A DNA stretch of 64,000 bases from an uncultured Lachnospiraceae bacterium (GTDB taxonomy: Bacteria > Bacillota > Clostridia > Lachnospirales > Lachnospiraceae). Location: contig CAJKGK010000009.1 of assembly GCA_905199445.1 (NCBI GenBank), forward strand, positions 1-64,000, in the 5' to 3' direction. Both the position numbers and the translations under genes were made by a program. This document shows, in pieces, positions 42,104-50,999 of the stretch. Positions within the stretch are counted from its first letter, which is position 1; each line of letters opens with the position of its first letter. Below the pieces are notes generated by a model, which was not told the DNA's origin, made no database searches, and saw only the letters and a program-made list of their open reading frames with translations.

Positions 42104-42883
42104 TTAACAGTCGCTCCCAATACATAAACTTAAAATGTAAACCCGCTGTGTCCCCCTGCTTTTTAAAATACTGCTGCAAATCTCCATTGTACTTCCCGTT
42201 GTATAAATATCATCCACAATAAGAACCGTGCGGTATTGCCCCGCATTTTTTCCAGGCTCAAAGGCCTTTTTCAAATTTTCCATTCGCTCTCTGGGACTAA
42301 GCTCCTTCTGAGGCTTTGTGTAGCGATTCCGCACAAGAAGCTGTAAATCCACCGGAATATTCAGTGCCCGACCCAGACGTTTTGCCAGAATTCCGGCCTG
42401 ATTATATCCACGTTTCTGCAGTTTCAAATAATTAAGAGGCACTGCCGTAATACAATCAATGGCATGACTTCTGATCCAGGTGCCATGACACAAAAGAATG
42501 GATTGTACATAAAAATCACCGTACGCCTGACGGCCATGATATTTAAAACCGGCAATAGAAACGGACATTTCTTTTGTATAAACCCAGACAGAAATGCCGC
42601 CGTCAAAGCTTTTCGGCCGCCGTGTACAATCAAAACAGTACGCCTGAACCGGACTGGCCACCGGCTTCCCGCATTTTAAACAACAGGGCTCACATACCCA
42701 CTTAAGCTTCCCAAGGCAGCCGCTATGCACATACTGCACCGGTTTTCCAGGACGGCTGCCCACAATTTTGCCGCAAACAGGGCAGCGCCTGGGATAAATC
42801 AGATGGATCAGCCTGTCCCAATCATGCTTTAGAAATTTACACTTGCTGAACAATGAAATTTGAACTAATTTTTTTGAATTCAC
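42104..42883 (-). CDS. comF: ComF family phosphoribosyltransferase-like protein
   Basis: A 259-residue ComF-type protein starting at GTG (42883) with AAGGAG 5 nt upstream. An N-terminal double zinc finger (CPVCGKIV, CEPCCLKCGKP, CFDC) is followed by the PRTase domain with the PRPP loop VLIVDDIYTTGST near 226. KRGYNQAGILAKRL is the other signature. ComF proteins are required for DNA uptake in competent bacteria, probably at the inner face of the membrane; in anaerobes the role is less clear. A small gene lies 69 bases upstream. Confidence 0.92.
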   Translation of the reverse strand: MNSKKLVQISLFSKCKFLKHDWDRLIHLIYPRRCPVCGKIVGSRPGKPVQYVHSGCLGKLKWVCEPCCLKCGKPVASPVQAYCFDCTRRPKSFDGGISVWVYTKEMSVSIAGFKYHGRQAYGDFYVQSILLCHGTWIRSHAIDCITAVPLNYLKLQKRGYNQAGILAKRLGRALNIPVDLQLLVRNRYTKPQKELSPRERMENLKKAFEPGKNAGQYRTVLIVDDIYTTGSTMEICSSILKSRGTQRVYILSLCIGSDC

Positions 42884-42952
42884 AGGAACTCCTTCCCGTG
42901 GTCTCTCCTGATATGGATTATAGAATGTTTTTTAAGAAATGTAAATGGGTAT

Positions 42953-43129
42953 TCAATCCCTATCGATATATGTGTTTAAAATCCGGCGCATCTGATCCAC
43001 CTTTTCCTCCGAAAATTCAAATGACCGGTCACCATCGGCCTTGTCGGCCAGCGCCCACAGATCTTCATCATTAAACCGCCGCAGCGCTTCATTGATGACA
43101 GTCTCCTCATCTTTTACCTGTTTTTTCAT
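42953..43129 (-). CDS. Small uncharacterised 58-residue protein upstream of comF
   Basis: A short gene with AGGGGGG as ribosome site about 7 nt before the ATG. The product is charged and soluble, with no membrane segment; it starts MKKQVKDEETVINEALRRFN and includes FSEEKVDQMRRIL. I do not recognise the family. Codon use is like its neighbours, and its strand and position suggest co-transcription with comF. Confidence 0.7.
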   Translation of the reverse strand: MKKQVKDEETVINEALRRFNDEDLWALADKADGDRSFEFSEEKVDQMRRILNTYIDRD

Positions 43130-43163
43130 CCCCGCCCCCCTTGCCTTGCCCCTAGCATATCAT

Positions 43164-43189
43164 ATTTATAACGAATTGTCGTTATAAAT
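43164..43189. promoter_or_regulatory. 26-bp operator-like palindrome
   Basis: ATTTATAACGA (43164-43174) and its exact complement (43179-43189) flank a 4-nt centre. It lies 35-60 bases before the small gene/comF unit, where a promoter is expected, so a dimeric repressor site is likely. The rest of the 266-base gap to 43395 has no gene. Confidence 0.6.
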
Positions 43190-43260
43190 ATTAAAATTAT
43201 CGTAATCCATTATATAAACGCATACACCACATCAATAAATGTACAATCCCCATCATTAAA

Positions 43261-43303
43261 CAGGCGCTCAGATCCTGGATATCAACCAGCATCTGAGCGC
43301 CTG
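43261..43303 (-). terminator. Probable terminator of GH31 gene
   Basis: CAGGCGCTCAGAT (43261-43273) pairs perfectly with 43291-43303 around a 17-nt loop. The minus-strand tail UUUAAUG is weak. Confidence 0.65.
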
Positions 43304-43395
43304 GGCACATACAATTTTATTTCATTTTTTCCATATAACTCTACTTCATATATCTGAGCCAATCGATGACCTGGCAGGAAAAATCAACCCATTCC

Positions 43396-45711
43396 TTACC
43401 GGATTGTGCAACTGACAACACTGCCATGGGGTTTGATAACTGTATCATTTCCCTGAATTTCAAAATCCCCGCCTTCTCCGCCGGCAGCAAGACGGTTGAC
43501 AAGGCGAATGCTGTAGGGCTGTTTTGTCTGAGCCGTCAATTTCAGACATCCATCCTTAAATTCAGACTTCAGGCTGGCCGTCCGGATTCCATGTTCATAG
43601 ATCACACTCTGTGCTTCTCCTGATGGCTCGTAAACTCTAAATTCCACATGATCAGAATAATCATATTCCGGCACATCATCCCGGCTGCCCTGGGCAATAA
43701 TACTGTTTTCTTTGACAAACATCGGAATGCTCAGGTAATCATATTTCTTTTCATACCAACGGCCGCCCTGTACAGCTTCTCCTGTCAGATAGTCTGTCCA
43801 TGTGCCTTCCGGCAAATAGTATTGTCCAATGCCCTCGGCATTAAATATTGGCGCAATCATTATATTTTCTCCAAACATATACTGTCTGTCCAGATAATGA
43901 CAATTAAGATCATCGGTGAAATCCATCACCATGCTGTGCATCAGAGGCAGGCCAGTGACTGATGTGCGTACTGCCTGGGCATAAAGATACGGCATCAGTG
44001 ACATTTTCAGTCTTGCAAAGAAACGTACAACATCCACGGATTCCTCATCAAATACCCATGGCACACGATAACTGCTGCTGCCATGAAAACGGCTGTGAGA
44101 GGAAAGAAGGCCAAACGCCGACCAGCGTTTATAAAGATCCGGTGTTGCAGTATTTTCAAAGCCGCCGATATCATGGCTCCAGAAACCAAAACCGCTGCTG
44201 GTCAGAGAAAGACCGCCCCGAAGACTTTCACCCATGGATTCATAGGTGGCATTACAGTCACCGCCCCAGTGTACAGGGAATTGCTGTCCGCCCACGGTTG
44301 CCGAACGGGCAAAAAGTACGGCCTCGCCTTTGCCTTTGACAGACTCAATGGTTTCATAAACCGTTTTATTATAAATATAAGAATAATAATTGTGCATTTT
44401 TTCCGGGTCAGCATTGTTAAAGTAAACCGCATCCGTAGGTATACGTTCGCCAAAATCTGTTTTAAAGCAGTCCACACCCATAGCCATCAGGCCTTTAAGC
44501 TTATCGGAAAACCAACGGCAGGCCTCGGGATTGGTGAAATCTACGATGGCCATCCCCGGCTGCCACATATCCCACTGCCATACATCTCCATTGGCTCGTT
44601 TAAGAAAATAGCCGCCTTTAACACCTTCCTCAAACAAAACGGAAGCCTGGGCAATATATGGATTAATCCACACGCAAACCTTAATTCCTTTTTCATGAAT
44701 TCTGCGCAGCATCCCTTCGGGATCGGGGAAAATTTTGCTGTCCCATAAAAAATCTGTCCAGTGGAACAGCTTCATCCACAGACAGTCAAAGTGGAAAACG
44801 CTTAAAGGAATACCACGGTCCAGCATACCATCAATAAAACTCATGACGGTCTTTTCATCATAGCTTGTCACAAAGGATGTGGAAAGCCATGGGCCAAATG
44901 TCCATTCCGGAGGAAGGGACGGCTTTCCGGTTAAATCGGTATAACGGACAAGGGCATCTTTCATGGTCGGTCCGTCAATCAGGAAATAATCCAGATATTC
45001 TCCAGGCACGGAAATCCCCACCTTTGTCACGCTTTCTGAAGCGATTTCATAAGAAACCTTTTCCGGATGATTGACAAAAACACCGTAGCCCCTTGTTGAC
45101 AGATAAAATGGAATATTTTTATAAGACTGATCTGTACCTGTACCACCATCTTCATTCCATACGTCAACGGTCTGTCCATTCTTAACAAAAGGTGTAAAAC
45201 GCTCACCAAGGCCGTAAATCAATTCGCCAACAGAAAGTCCCAGCTGCTGAGTCATATAGGCAGCATCACCGTTATAGCTGTAAAAATCTCCTTTCCAGTC
45301 TGTCTTAATGTAGGCCAGATCCGAGGAATCACTTTTAGTTACCAGTTTTCCATCCCGCTCATACCGCATAAACCATTCTTTTTTGCCGATCACAAGGCTC
45401 AGATGTCCGCTGTGAACTGTCAATGTCTCCTCATCTTCATCGATCTGAAGAGGGGCATTGTCTGCAAGATTCAGTTCAAACTCCGGTTCCCGATGACGCA
45501 TACCCATGTAATGCCAGGTCTGCACCCGAATAACTTCCGGTGCCGGTGCCGTAATTCGAAGTGTCAGCATTATACCGTTAATCCCACCGTTGCCTTTTGT
45601 AGGTGTTCTTAAAATAAGCTGGTGCGCATCCCTTTCAGTCTCAAACACCTGCTTTGGTGAAAAACGGGCATATCCTTCCTTCATTAGCCAGTTGCCATTT
45701 TGAAATCTCAT
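43396..45711 (-). CDS. yicI: GH31 alpha-xylosidase (YicI-like)
   Basis: A 771-residue family 31 glycoside hydrolase. Nucleophile Asp419 in CFKTDFGERIP and acid/base Asp485 in HWGGDCNATYE are both present. The C-terminal beta domains and N-terminal domain match YicI-type alpha-xylosidases in length (about 770), which remove alpha-1,6-linked xylose from xyloglucan fragments or isoprimeverose. No signal peptide, so it acts on imported sugars in the cytoplasm. GGAGG lies 8 nt upstream. It follows the AraC regulator by 12 bases. No transporter lies beside it. Other GH31 activities such as alpha-glucosidase are possible. Confidence 0.92.
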   Translation of the reverse strand: MRFQNGNWLMKEGYARFSPKQVFETERDAHQLILRTPTKGNGGINGIMLTLRITAPAPEVIRVQTWHYMGMRHREPEFELNLADNAPLQIDEDEETLTVHSGHLSLVIGKKEWFMRYERDGKLVTKSDSSDLAYIKTDWKGDFYSYNGDAAYMTQQLGLSVGELIYGLGERFTPFVKNGQTVDVWNEDGGTGTDQSYKNIPFYLSTRGYGVFVNHPEKVSYEIASESVTKVGISVPGEYLDYFLIDGPTMKDALVRYTDLTGKPSLPPEWTFGPWLSTSFVTSYDEKTVMSFIDGMLDRGIPLSVFHFDCLWMKLFHWTDFLWDSKIFPDPEGMLRRIHEKGIKVCVWINPYIAQASVLFEEGVKGGYFLKRANGDVWQWDMWQPGMAIVDFTNPEACRWFSDKLKGLMAMGVDCFKTDFGERIPTDAVYFNNADPEKMHNYYSYIYNKTVYETIESVKGKGEAVLFARSATVGGQQFPVHWGGDCNATYESMGESLRGGLSLTSSGFGFWSHDIGGFENTATPDLYKRWSAFGLLSSHSRFHGSSSYRVPWVFDEESVDVVRFFARLKMSLMPYLYAQAVRTSVTGLPLMHSMVMDFTDDLNCHYLDRQYMFGENIMIAPIFNAEGIGQYYLPEGTWTDYLTGEAVQGGRWYEKKYDYLSIPMFVKENSIIAQGSRDDVPEYDYSDHVEFRVYEPSGEAQSVIYEHGIRTASLKSEFKDGCLKLTAQTKQPYSIRLVNRLAAGGEGGDFEIQGNDTVIKPHGSVVSCTIR

Positions 45712-45723
45712 CTAAAATACCTC

Positions 45724-46620
45724 CTAACCCTTGATTTGCTCCCGGGCAAATCTTTGACGTATCTGTCCAGGCGTCGCATTAAACCGCTCCTTGAAAAGTT
45801 TGCGGAATACCTTGTAATTTTTAAAGCCGTGACGGTCCAAAATCTGATACAGCGGCAGCGTTGTCTCAAACAGGTCGCGGCAAATATAAGACAGCCTGAG
45901 TTCATTTAAATACTCCATATAAGTCAGCCCCATATACTGCTTAAAATATCTGCAAAAATATTCGGGCTGCAGATGAATAAGTCCTGCCACTTCCGCAATG
46001 GATATCGGCCGGGTATAGTGGGCAGCCGTATAATCCAGCACTGTGGACAGCCTTACCCCCTCCTTATGGATATCACCGGATACCGAATACTTTACCAGAT
46101 CGCTTTTAAAATAATGGTACATCTGGTACAAAAGCTCCAGCAAAAGACTGTTAAACCGGAACGGATAAGCGGTGGTCTTTGCCGTCATCACCCCATCCAT
46201 CCGAAGCAGCAATTTCTTTATGTATCCCAGACGTTCCATGACCTTGCGGCCATCGGATCTTAAAGGTACATCCAGCCAGATCTTTGATGCCCCCGGCATG
46301 AAACGCTCCATAAGCCCGGTAGGAATCTGAAGCAAAATGGCCCGATTCCCCTTGTCATTTTGGGTGGAGTGAACAATCGACGGGTTAATGACCATACATT
46401 CACCGGCTTCAATCACATAACAGTTATGATTCATCAAAACCTTTGTACTGCCTTCGAGAATATAGATAATTTCCAGGGCATCATGCCAGTGCTTTGTTGT
46501 AAAGCCCTGACTATCCCACACATTTCTGAAAACAACATCCATTTCCCGGTTAATCCAAAGCTGCTCCTCCCGACCCAGCTTTCTGCTTTCAAGCTCTGTT
46601 TTTTCTTGTCTGGTTGTCAT
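45724..46620 (-). CDS. AraC family regulator of GH31 gene
   Basis: A 298-residue AraC-type regulator. N-terminal cupin (about 30-110, with HWHDALEIIYILEGS and VINPSIVHS) for sugar binding, and a C-terminal double HTH (about 195-290, with ISIAEVAGLIHLQPEYFCRY and GFKNYKVFRKLFKERFN). The start at 46620 has GGAGG 5 nt upstream. It is the first gene of a two-gene unit with the GH31 enzyme, so it probably controls both in response to a xyloside. A promoter and an array of repeats lie just upstream. Confidence 0.92.
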   Translation of the reverse strand: MTTRQEKTELESRKLGREEQLWINREMDVVFRNVWDSQGFTTKHWHDALEIIYILEGSTKVLMNHNCYVIEAGECMVINPSIVHSTQNDKGNRAILLQIPTGLMERFMPGASKIWLDVPLRSDGRKVMERLGYIKKLLLRMDGVMTAKTTAYPFRFNSLLLELLYQMYHYFKSDLVKYSVSGDIHKEGVRLSTVLDYTAAHYTRPISIAEVAGLIHLQPEYFCRYFKQYMGLTYMEYLNELRLSYICRDLFETTLPLYQILDRHGFKNYKVFRKLFKERFNATPGQIRQRFAREQIKG

Positions 46621-46692
46621 AAAAGCCTCCATTATCCAAAGCATCGGTCCTCTCGATTTACTGGGGTATTTACTGACCTCTGCCTGATTTAG

Positions 46693-46822
46693 ATTATAAA
46701 ATATAATTCATTGTAACACAATATTTAAGATAATATCGACCTATATTTAGTCAATATCGTCTTTATTTGGTCAATACCGTTTACTCAGGCAATACCGTCT
46801 TTACTCGGACAATGCCGATACC
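46693..46822 (-). promoter_or_regulatory. Promoter and about 20-bp direct repeats upstream of araC-type gene
   Basis: The promoter is TTGTGT (46721-46716), 17-bp spacer, TATAAT (46698-46693). Starting 11 bases upstream of the -35 are tandem degenerate repeats, plus-strand reading AATAYCGTCTTTAYTYGGNC: 46732-46752, 46753-46772, 46773-46790, 46791-46810, and a partial unit from 46811. The 18-21 base period is about two helical turns, as expected for stacked AraC-family subunits on one DNA face. Confidence 0.7.
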
Positions 46823-46830
46823 ATAAATAC

Positions 46831-46876
46831 AAAAAGCGTTTCCAGACCTGGAATATCCCTGGTCTGAAAACGCTTT
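46831..46876 (-). terminator. Terminator of LCP gene
   Basis: AAAGCGTTTCCAGACC (46833-46848) pairs with 46861-46876 with one mismatch around a 12-nt loop; U residues follow on the minus strand. Confidence 0.85.
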
Positions 46877-46897
46877 AAAATTTTTATCAAACAGCCT

Positions 46898-48586
46898 TTA
46901 CTGCACTGCAGCCTCTGTTTCCGGGCTGATCACTGCTCCGGCATATACCTGATCAATCTTAGCTTTAGCCGCAGCTACCGATGCCTCATCAGGAAGCATC
47001 ACATAAAGCATCTGTCCCGGTGCCGAATAACAGTAACCTTCAGAATTACTTCCCACAACAGACTGGGAAACAATATTCCATTCACTGCCGTCATTAAGCT
47101 GCATCTTAATAAGTTCGGTAATATCATTCATACTCATGCTTGTCTCAAAATTACCGTCCAGCCCGGCCAGAAGCCCTGCATAGTTCGCAAGAATTGCCGG
47201 TGACATGGCTTTCTTTATAATCGCTGTCATCACAATCTGCTGGTTTTTACCACGCTGATTATCCCCGCCGGAAAGACTCTTTCGCTCTCTGGAGAAAGAG
47301 AGTGCATCCTCACCATTCAGATGATTCGTTCCCTGCTGGAAGCTCTTTCCATCAAAGGTGTTAAAGGCTTCCTCCACATAAACATCGACACCGCCCAGTT
47401 CATCTACAATCTTAACAACAGATGTAAAATTAACTTTTGCGTAATAATCAATATCAATACCATAGAGCTGCGCCAGTGTACGCATCGAACAGTCCACACC
47501 ATAATTTCCTGCATGTGTCAGCTTGTCCTTCTGACCGTTGGAAACGCCTGGAAGCTCTACATAATAGTCCCTCGGTGTTGTTGTAAGCAAAATCTGCTTT
47601 GTTTCCGGATTTACAGTTGCCAGAATATTCACATCACTTCGCCCACCGGTAGAAATATCTCCGTACTGGTCAATACCTGTGATATAAACCGTAAATGGCT
47701 CCTTCACAACATTGGCATCTGAGGTCGGTGCATCGATCTTCGTTTCAATTTTAATATTATCCAAAATTCGGATATCATCATTAAAGGTCTGATAATTTTC
47801 TGTAATATTGCCATTAAATGCTTCATTATAAATAATTGCATGAACCTGGCCGTTATACAGGGCATCCACCTGCTGATTAATACTTTCAAAGTTCGTTGTT
47901 GTGATCTCTTTGCCTACATTTTCATTGATTTTTTCAATGGTATGCTGGATCTTTTCCCCGTCAATACTTGTCTGAATACCAAAAGTATAATCTGCCGCAT
48001 CCCCAATACTTTGCGCCGGGTCATCCTTTAAAACAGCAATAACAATATTATCAATTTTTACATTACCTCCGGTAATACTGCCCAGAAAACTGTTTGTAAT
48101 CAGCAAATAATAACTTCCGGCCACAAGAACAATGCTTAACAATACAGATTCAATCTTCCCCACAATATGGGTACCCCGGGTAAACTGGGAGAAAAATGCA
48201 AAAATCCATAAAATCAGCAGCATACCGGCCCCGATCGCCATAAACTTCATGGGAATCATATCAATCAGAAACAGAAGTCCCAGAATAAACAGAGACAAAA
48301 TTCCCTGAATCATTGCCAAAATCTTGCCGACGGTATGCTTTTTCTTTCGGGAGGACCTTTTAGGGCTTACATACTGAACATCCACCGGATGCCTTGGGTG
48401 GCTGTTTCCGGATGCAGCATTCATCTGCCGAGGATTTTTCCCCCTGTTGGAATTTGAAGCATTGCCTGGATGTGAGCCGCTGTAATGCGGCTTATAATCT
48501 TCCTCAAAATTACGGCGGCTTCTCCTGGAATTTTCCTCTGAGTTTCTCCTCGAGCCGCCCGAAGGACGCCGATTGTTTTTATCCAT
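46898..48586 (-). CDS. LytR-CpsA-Psr family wall polymer ligase
   Basis: A 562-residue LCP protein. A long basic, Ser/Arg/Asn-rich cytoplasmic N-terminus (1-85) precedes three to four membrane helices (about 88-165), an extra domain (about 175-290) and the LCP domain (about 300-530). Catalytic-site stretches GGRSDVNILATVNP, TTTPRDYYVELPG and FSRERKSLSGGDNQRGKNQQ carry the conserved Asp and Arg residues that hold the lipid pyrophosphate. These enzymes move secondary polymers from lipid carriers to peptidoglycan; the adjacent polysaccharide operon supplies a likely substrate. Own promoter: TTGAAA (48655-48650), 17-bp spacer, TATAAT (48632-48627). Confidence 0.93.
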   Translation of the reverse strand: MDKNNRRPSGGSRRNSEENSRRSRRNFEEDYKPHYSGSHPGNASNSNRGKNPRQMNAASGNSHPRHPVDVQYVSPKRSSRKKKHTVGKILAMIQGILSLFILGLLFLIDMIPMKFMAIGAGMLLILWIFAFFSQFTRGTHIVGKIESVLLSIVLVAGSYYLLITNSFLGSITGGNVKIDNIVIAVLKDDPAQSIGDAADYTFGIQTSIDGEKIQHTIEKINENVGKEITTTNFESINQQVDALYNGQVHAIIYNEAFNGNITENYQTFNDDIRILDNIKIETKIDAPTSDANVVKEPFTVYITGIDQYGDISTGGRSDVNILATVNPETKQILLTTTPRDYYVELPGVSNGQKDKLTHAGNYGVDCSMRTLAQLYGIDIDYYAKVNFTSVVKIVDELGGVDVYVEEAFNTFDGKSFQQGTNHLNGEDALSFSRERKSLSGGDNQRGKNQQIVMTAIIKKAMSPAILANYAGLLAGLDGNFETSMSMNDITELIKMQLNDGSEWNIVSQSVVGSNSEGYCYSAPGQMLYVMLPDEASVAAAKAKIDQVYAGAVISPETEAAVQ

Positions 48587-48626
48587 AGTACACCTCTTTA
48601 ATTTTCTTTAAACTCATTATTTGCTA

Positions 48627-48655
48627 ATTATACTACGCCGTTCCAATCATTTCAA
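48627..48655 (-). promoter_or_regulatory. Promoter of LCP gene
   Basis: TTGAAA (48655-48650), 17-bp spacer, TATAAT (48632-48627), about 40 nt before the start codon. Confidence 0.8.
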
Positions 48656-48726
48656 ATAAAACAGTAAAAGTTTATTTATTTTCAAGAAAATGTAATATTT
48701 ATCATCGATCTACAGTACCAAAGACA

Positions 48727-48777
48727 ACAGGGACGCCAGAAAAGCCCATGAATCCTTCTGCTTTCCAGCGTCCCTGT
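48727..48777 (-). terminator. Stem-loop after the polysaccharide operon
   Basis: ACAGGGACGC (48727-48736) pairs with 48768-48777; an inner AAAGC/GCTTT pair may extend it. The U tract is poor, so termination strength is uncertain. Confidence 0.6.
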
Positions 48778-48785
48778 CTGATCAC

Positions 48786-50975
48786 TTATACAAATGGTCT
48801 GCGCACACCGGCGATAATCGACCGCTGGCCGTTCACAATCGGCCATACAACAACTTTATTTGGCCATGCTTCAATGACCTGATTATTGCCAAGATAAATA
48901 GCCACATGAATAATTACACCATTACCGTTGCTGTAAAAAATCAAATCTCCTCTCTGACGTTCACCATAAGATACAGTCTTAAGTTTCGGAGAGCTGAAAA
49001 TATTCCTTGATTCATACTCATAGCCTGGATAGGAATGTCGGATCGGATTAATTGGAGACATATCAATTCCGGCACCATAAAGCGCCTGCATTACAAGACC
49101 GCTGCAATCGATCCCTGTTCCCGGAGCGCCTGCCGCACCTACAATATAGTCGGTACCCAGATAGCCATAGGCTGTTTGAATCATCGCTTCAATGCAGTCA
49201 CTTCTTGTGCTGTCCTTATTAATACGAAGGGGACTTACATATGCCCCTAAATTATACCAGTCGCTTTCGCTGTAGCCTAAAGCCTTCCATGTATATATAT
49301 CAACAATCCCCGTTGCAGGGAGTCCGCATCCTGACTGAAAGGCTTTGACTCTGTTAGCTACAGTCACACTGTAATAGGCACCTCCGCTGGCCGGCATGCC
49401 AACGCCCTGGCCCATGCCCAGCGCTCTCATAACATAGGCAACCTTAAGTCCTTCATAACCAATGCTAAGATTATATCCGCCTCCGGATAAAGATATGCTG
49501 TCCTGAATTTGATAGTACTGGCTGGGGTTTTGATATGCCCGGTCCACACCGGTTAAAATACCGGTTATATTGTCAAAATAGTAGTCTCTGTCATCAATCG
49601 TCTGCTTTCCATGAACCATTTTGCCGCCACCGTCATAGTAATACGTATTGCCGTGATGTTTGGTCCAGCCGATAGCCATGACGCCAGTATATTCATTAAA
49701 ATACCGCCAGCCGCCATCCACATATTTTTCTCCGTACTGCATATGACCATTTTCATTATAGTAGTACCAGTGGTTATGATGATATGTCAAACCTTTATTT
49801 GCCGTAATCCCTGTCTTTTCATCAAAATAATACCAGTGGCCATCCAGCTGGAGCTCTCCTCTTTGGATGACGCCCATCTGATCCATATAATACCATTCAT
49901 TATGGTATGGCAGCCAGCCTGTCCGGATCGTTCCCAGCCATTCATCAAACATATATAACTGACCATCAATTTCATGCGGTCCATGAACCATCTGGCCTTT
50001 ATCATTATAATAATACTTATTGTTGTGATGCGCCGTCCAGCCTGTCGCCATCTCGCCTTTGACCTTGCCGTCCTGGGAAACATCATAAAAATAATACCAC
50101 TGGTCAGAGCTTCCATCTGTAAAATAATGTTCACCGGTCAGAAGCACACCGGTCCACTCATTAAAGCCGTAATATTTACCATCAATTTTCACGATATGAT
50201 GAACCATCACACCATTTTCATCGTAATAATACTGCTTTGAATGATGCTTTACCCAACCCACAGCCATTTCGCCTTTTTTATGCTTGCTGTCATCTTTTTC
50301 ATAAAAATAATACCAGTAACCGTCATTTTTATCTGTAAAAAGATGTTCGCCAGTCAAAAGCACACCGGACCATTCATCAAAACCATATTTTTTTCCTTCG
50401 ATTTCATAAATGCCATGAACCATCCGGCCATCTTTGTCATAATAATATTGTTTATTATGATGCTTTGTCCAGCCTGTCGCCATTTTTCCTGTATGATCAA
50501 AATAATACCAGTTATTTTTATCATACAGTTCTTTATTTTTCAGCATCACACCATTTTGGTAATAATATGTATGACCATCTTCATGAACGAAGCCATCCTT
50601 TATTGGTTCCGGATCCTCTGTCTCCGGAACACTTTCTGATTCCGGAACCTCTGTCTCCGGGACACTCTCTGATTCCGGAGCCTCGGTCTGCAAAACACTT
50701 TCCGATTCCGGAACCTCTGTCTCCGGGACACTCTCTGATTCCGGAGCCTCGGTCTCCGGAACACTTTCGGATTCCTGAGTCTGAGGATCGGATGCTGTCT
50801 CAGATTCTAATTCAGTACTGCTTTCTGATGTCCCGGTTTCCAAAACCGTTTCCCCTTCTGCCCAAAAAGTATTCATTGTTGTCTGAGACAGGCCACTTGC
50901 ATAAACACCGCTGACCTGGGAAAGACAAAGTCCAGCGACTGCCGCCCCATAAATTACTGTTTTCAATCTTTTCAT
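48786..50975 (-). CDS. Secreted NlpC/P60 peptidase with cell-wall-binding repeats
   Basis: About 729 residues. Signal peptide (about 1-27), acidic Ser/Glu/Pro linker with five 11-residue repeats (about 68-122), then choline/glucan-binding-like repeats of about 20 residues rich in Trp, Tyr and Gly (about 130-495; units such as GWTKHHNKQYYYDKDGRMVH). A peptidoglycan-binding-like segment (about 545-585) and a C-terminal NlpC/P60 domain follow, with the catalytic Cys near 624 in GIDCSGLVMQAL and His near 690 in VIIHVAIYLG. It should cleave stem peptides while bound to wall or surface polymer. The start is ATG 50975. It lies 24 bases after the L,D-transpeptidase gene, last in the operon. Confidence 0.92.
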   Translation of the reverse strand: MKRLKTVIYGAAVAGLCLSQVSGVYASGLSQTTMNTFWAEGETVLETGTSESSTELESETASDPQTQESESVPETEAPESESVPETEVPESESVLQTEAPESESVPETEVPESESVPETEDPEPIKDGFVHEDGHTYYYQNGVMLKNKELYDKNNWYYFDHTGKMATGWTKHHNKQYYYDKDGRMVHGIYEIEGKKYGFDEWSGVLLTGEHLFTDKNDGYWYYFYEKDDSKHKKGEMAVGWVKHHSKQYYYDENGVMVHHIVKIDGKYYGFNEWTGVLLTGEHYFTDGSSDQWYYFYDVSQDGKVKGEMATGWTAHHNNKYYYNDKGQMVHGPHEIDGQLYMFDEWLGTIRTGWLPYHNEWYYMDQMGVIQRGELQLDGHWYYFDEKTGITANKGLTYHHNHWYYYNENGHMQYGEKYVDGGWRYFNEYTGVMAIGWTKHHGNTYYYDGGGKMVHGKQTIDDRDYYFDNITGILTGVDRAYQNPSQYYQIQDSISLSGGGYNLSIGYEGLKVAYVMRALGMGQGVGMPASGGAYYSVTVANRVKAFQSGCGLPATGIVDIYTWKALGYSESDWYNLGAYVSPLRINKDSTRSDCIEAMIQTAYGYLGTDYIVGAAGAPGTGIDCSGLVMQALYGAGIDMSPINPIRHSYPGYEYESRNIFSSPKLKTVSYGERQRGDLIFYSNGNGVIIHVAIYLGNNQVIEAWPNKVVVWPIVNGQRSIIAGVRRPFV
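50610..50774 (-). repeat. Five 33-bp tandem repeats (ESESVPETExP)
   Basis: Five consecutive 33-base units inside the NlpC/P60 gene encode ESESVPETEAP-like 11-mers; the third unit is ESESVLQTEAP. Copy number could vary by slippage and would change the length of the linker between signal peptide and wall-binding repeats. Confidence 0.9.
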
Positions 50976-50999
50976 CACTTATCAAACGCTCCATTTTCA

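Noticed and set aside
46732..46822. CRISPR array
   Set aside because: Units of about 20 bases abut without spacers, are degenerate, and no cas gene is present; better explained as regulator sites.
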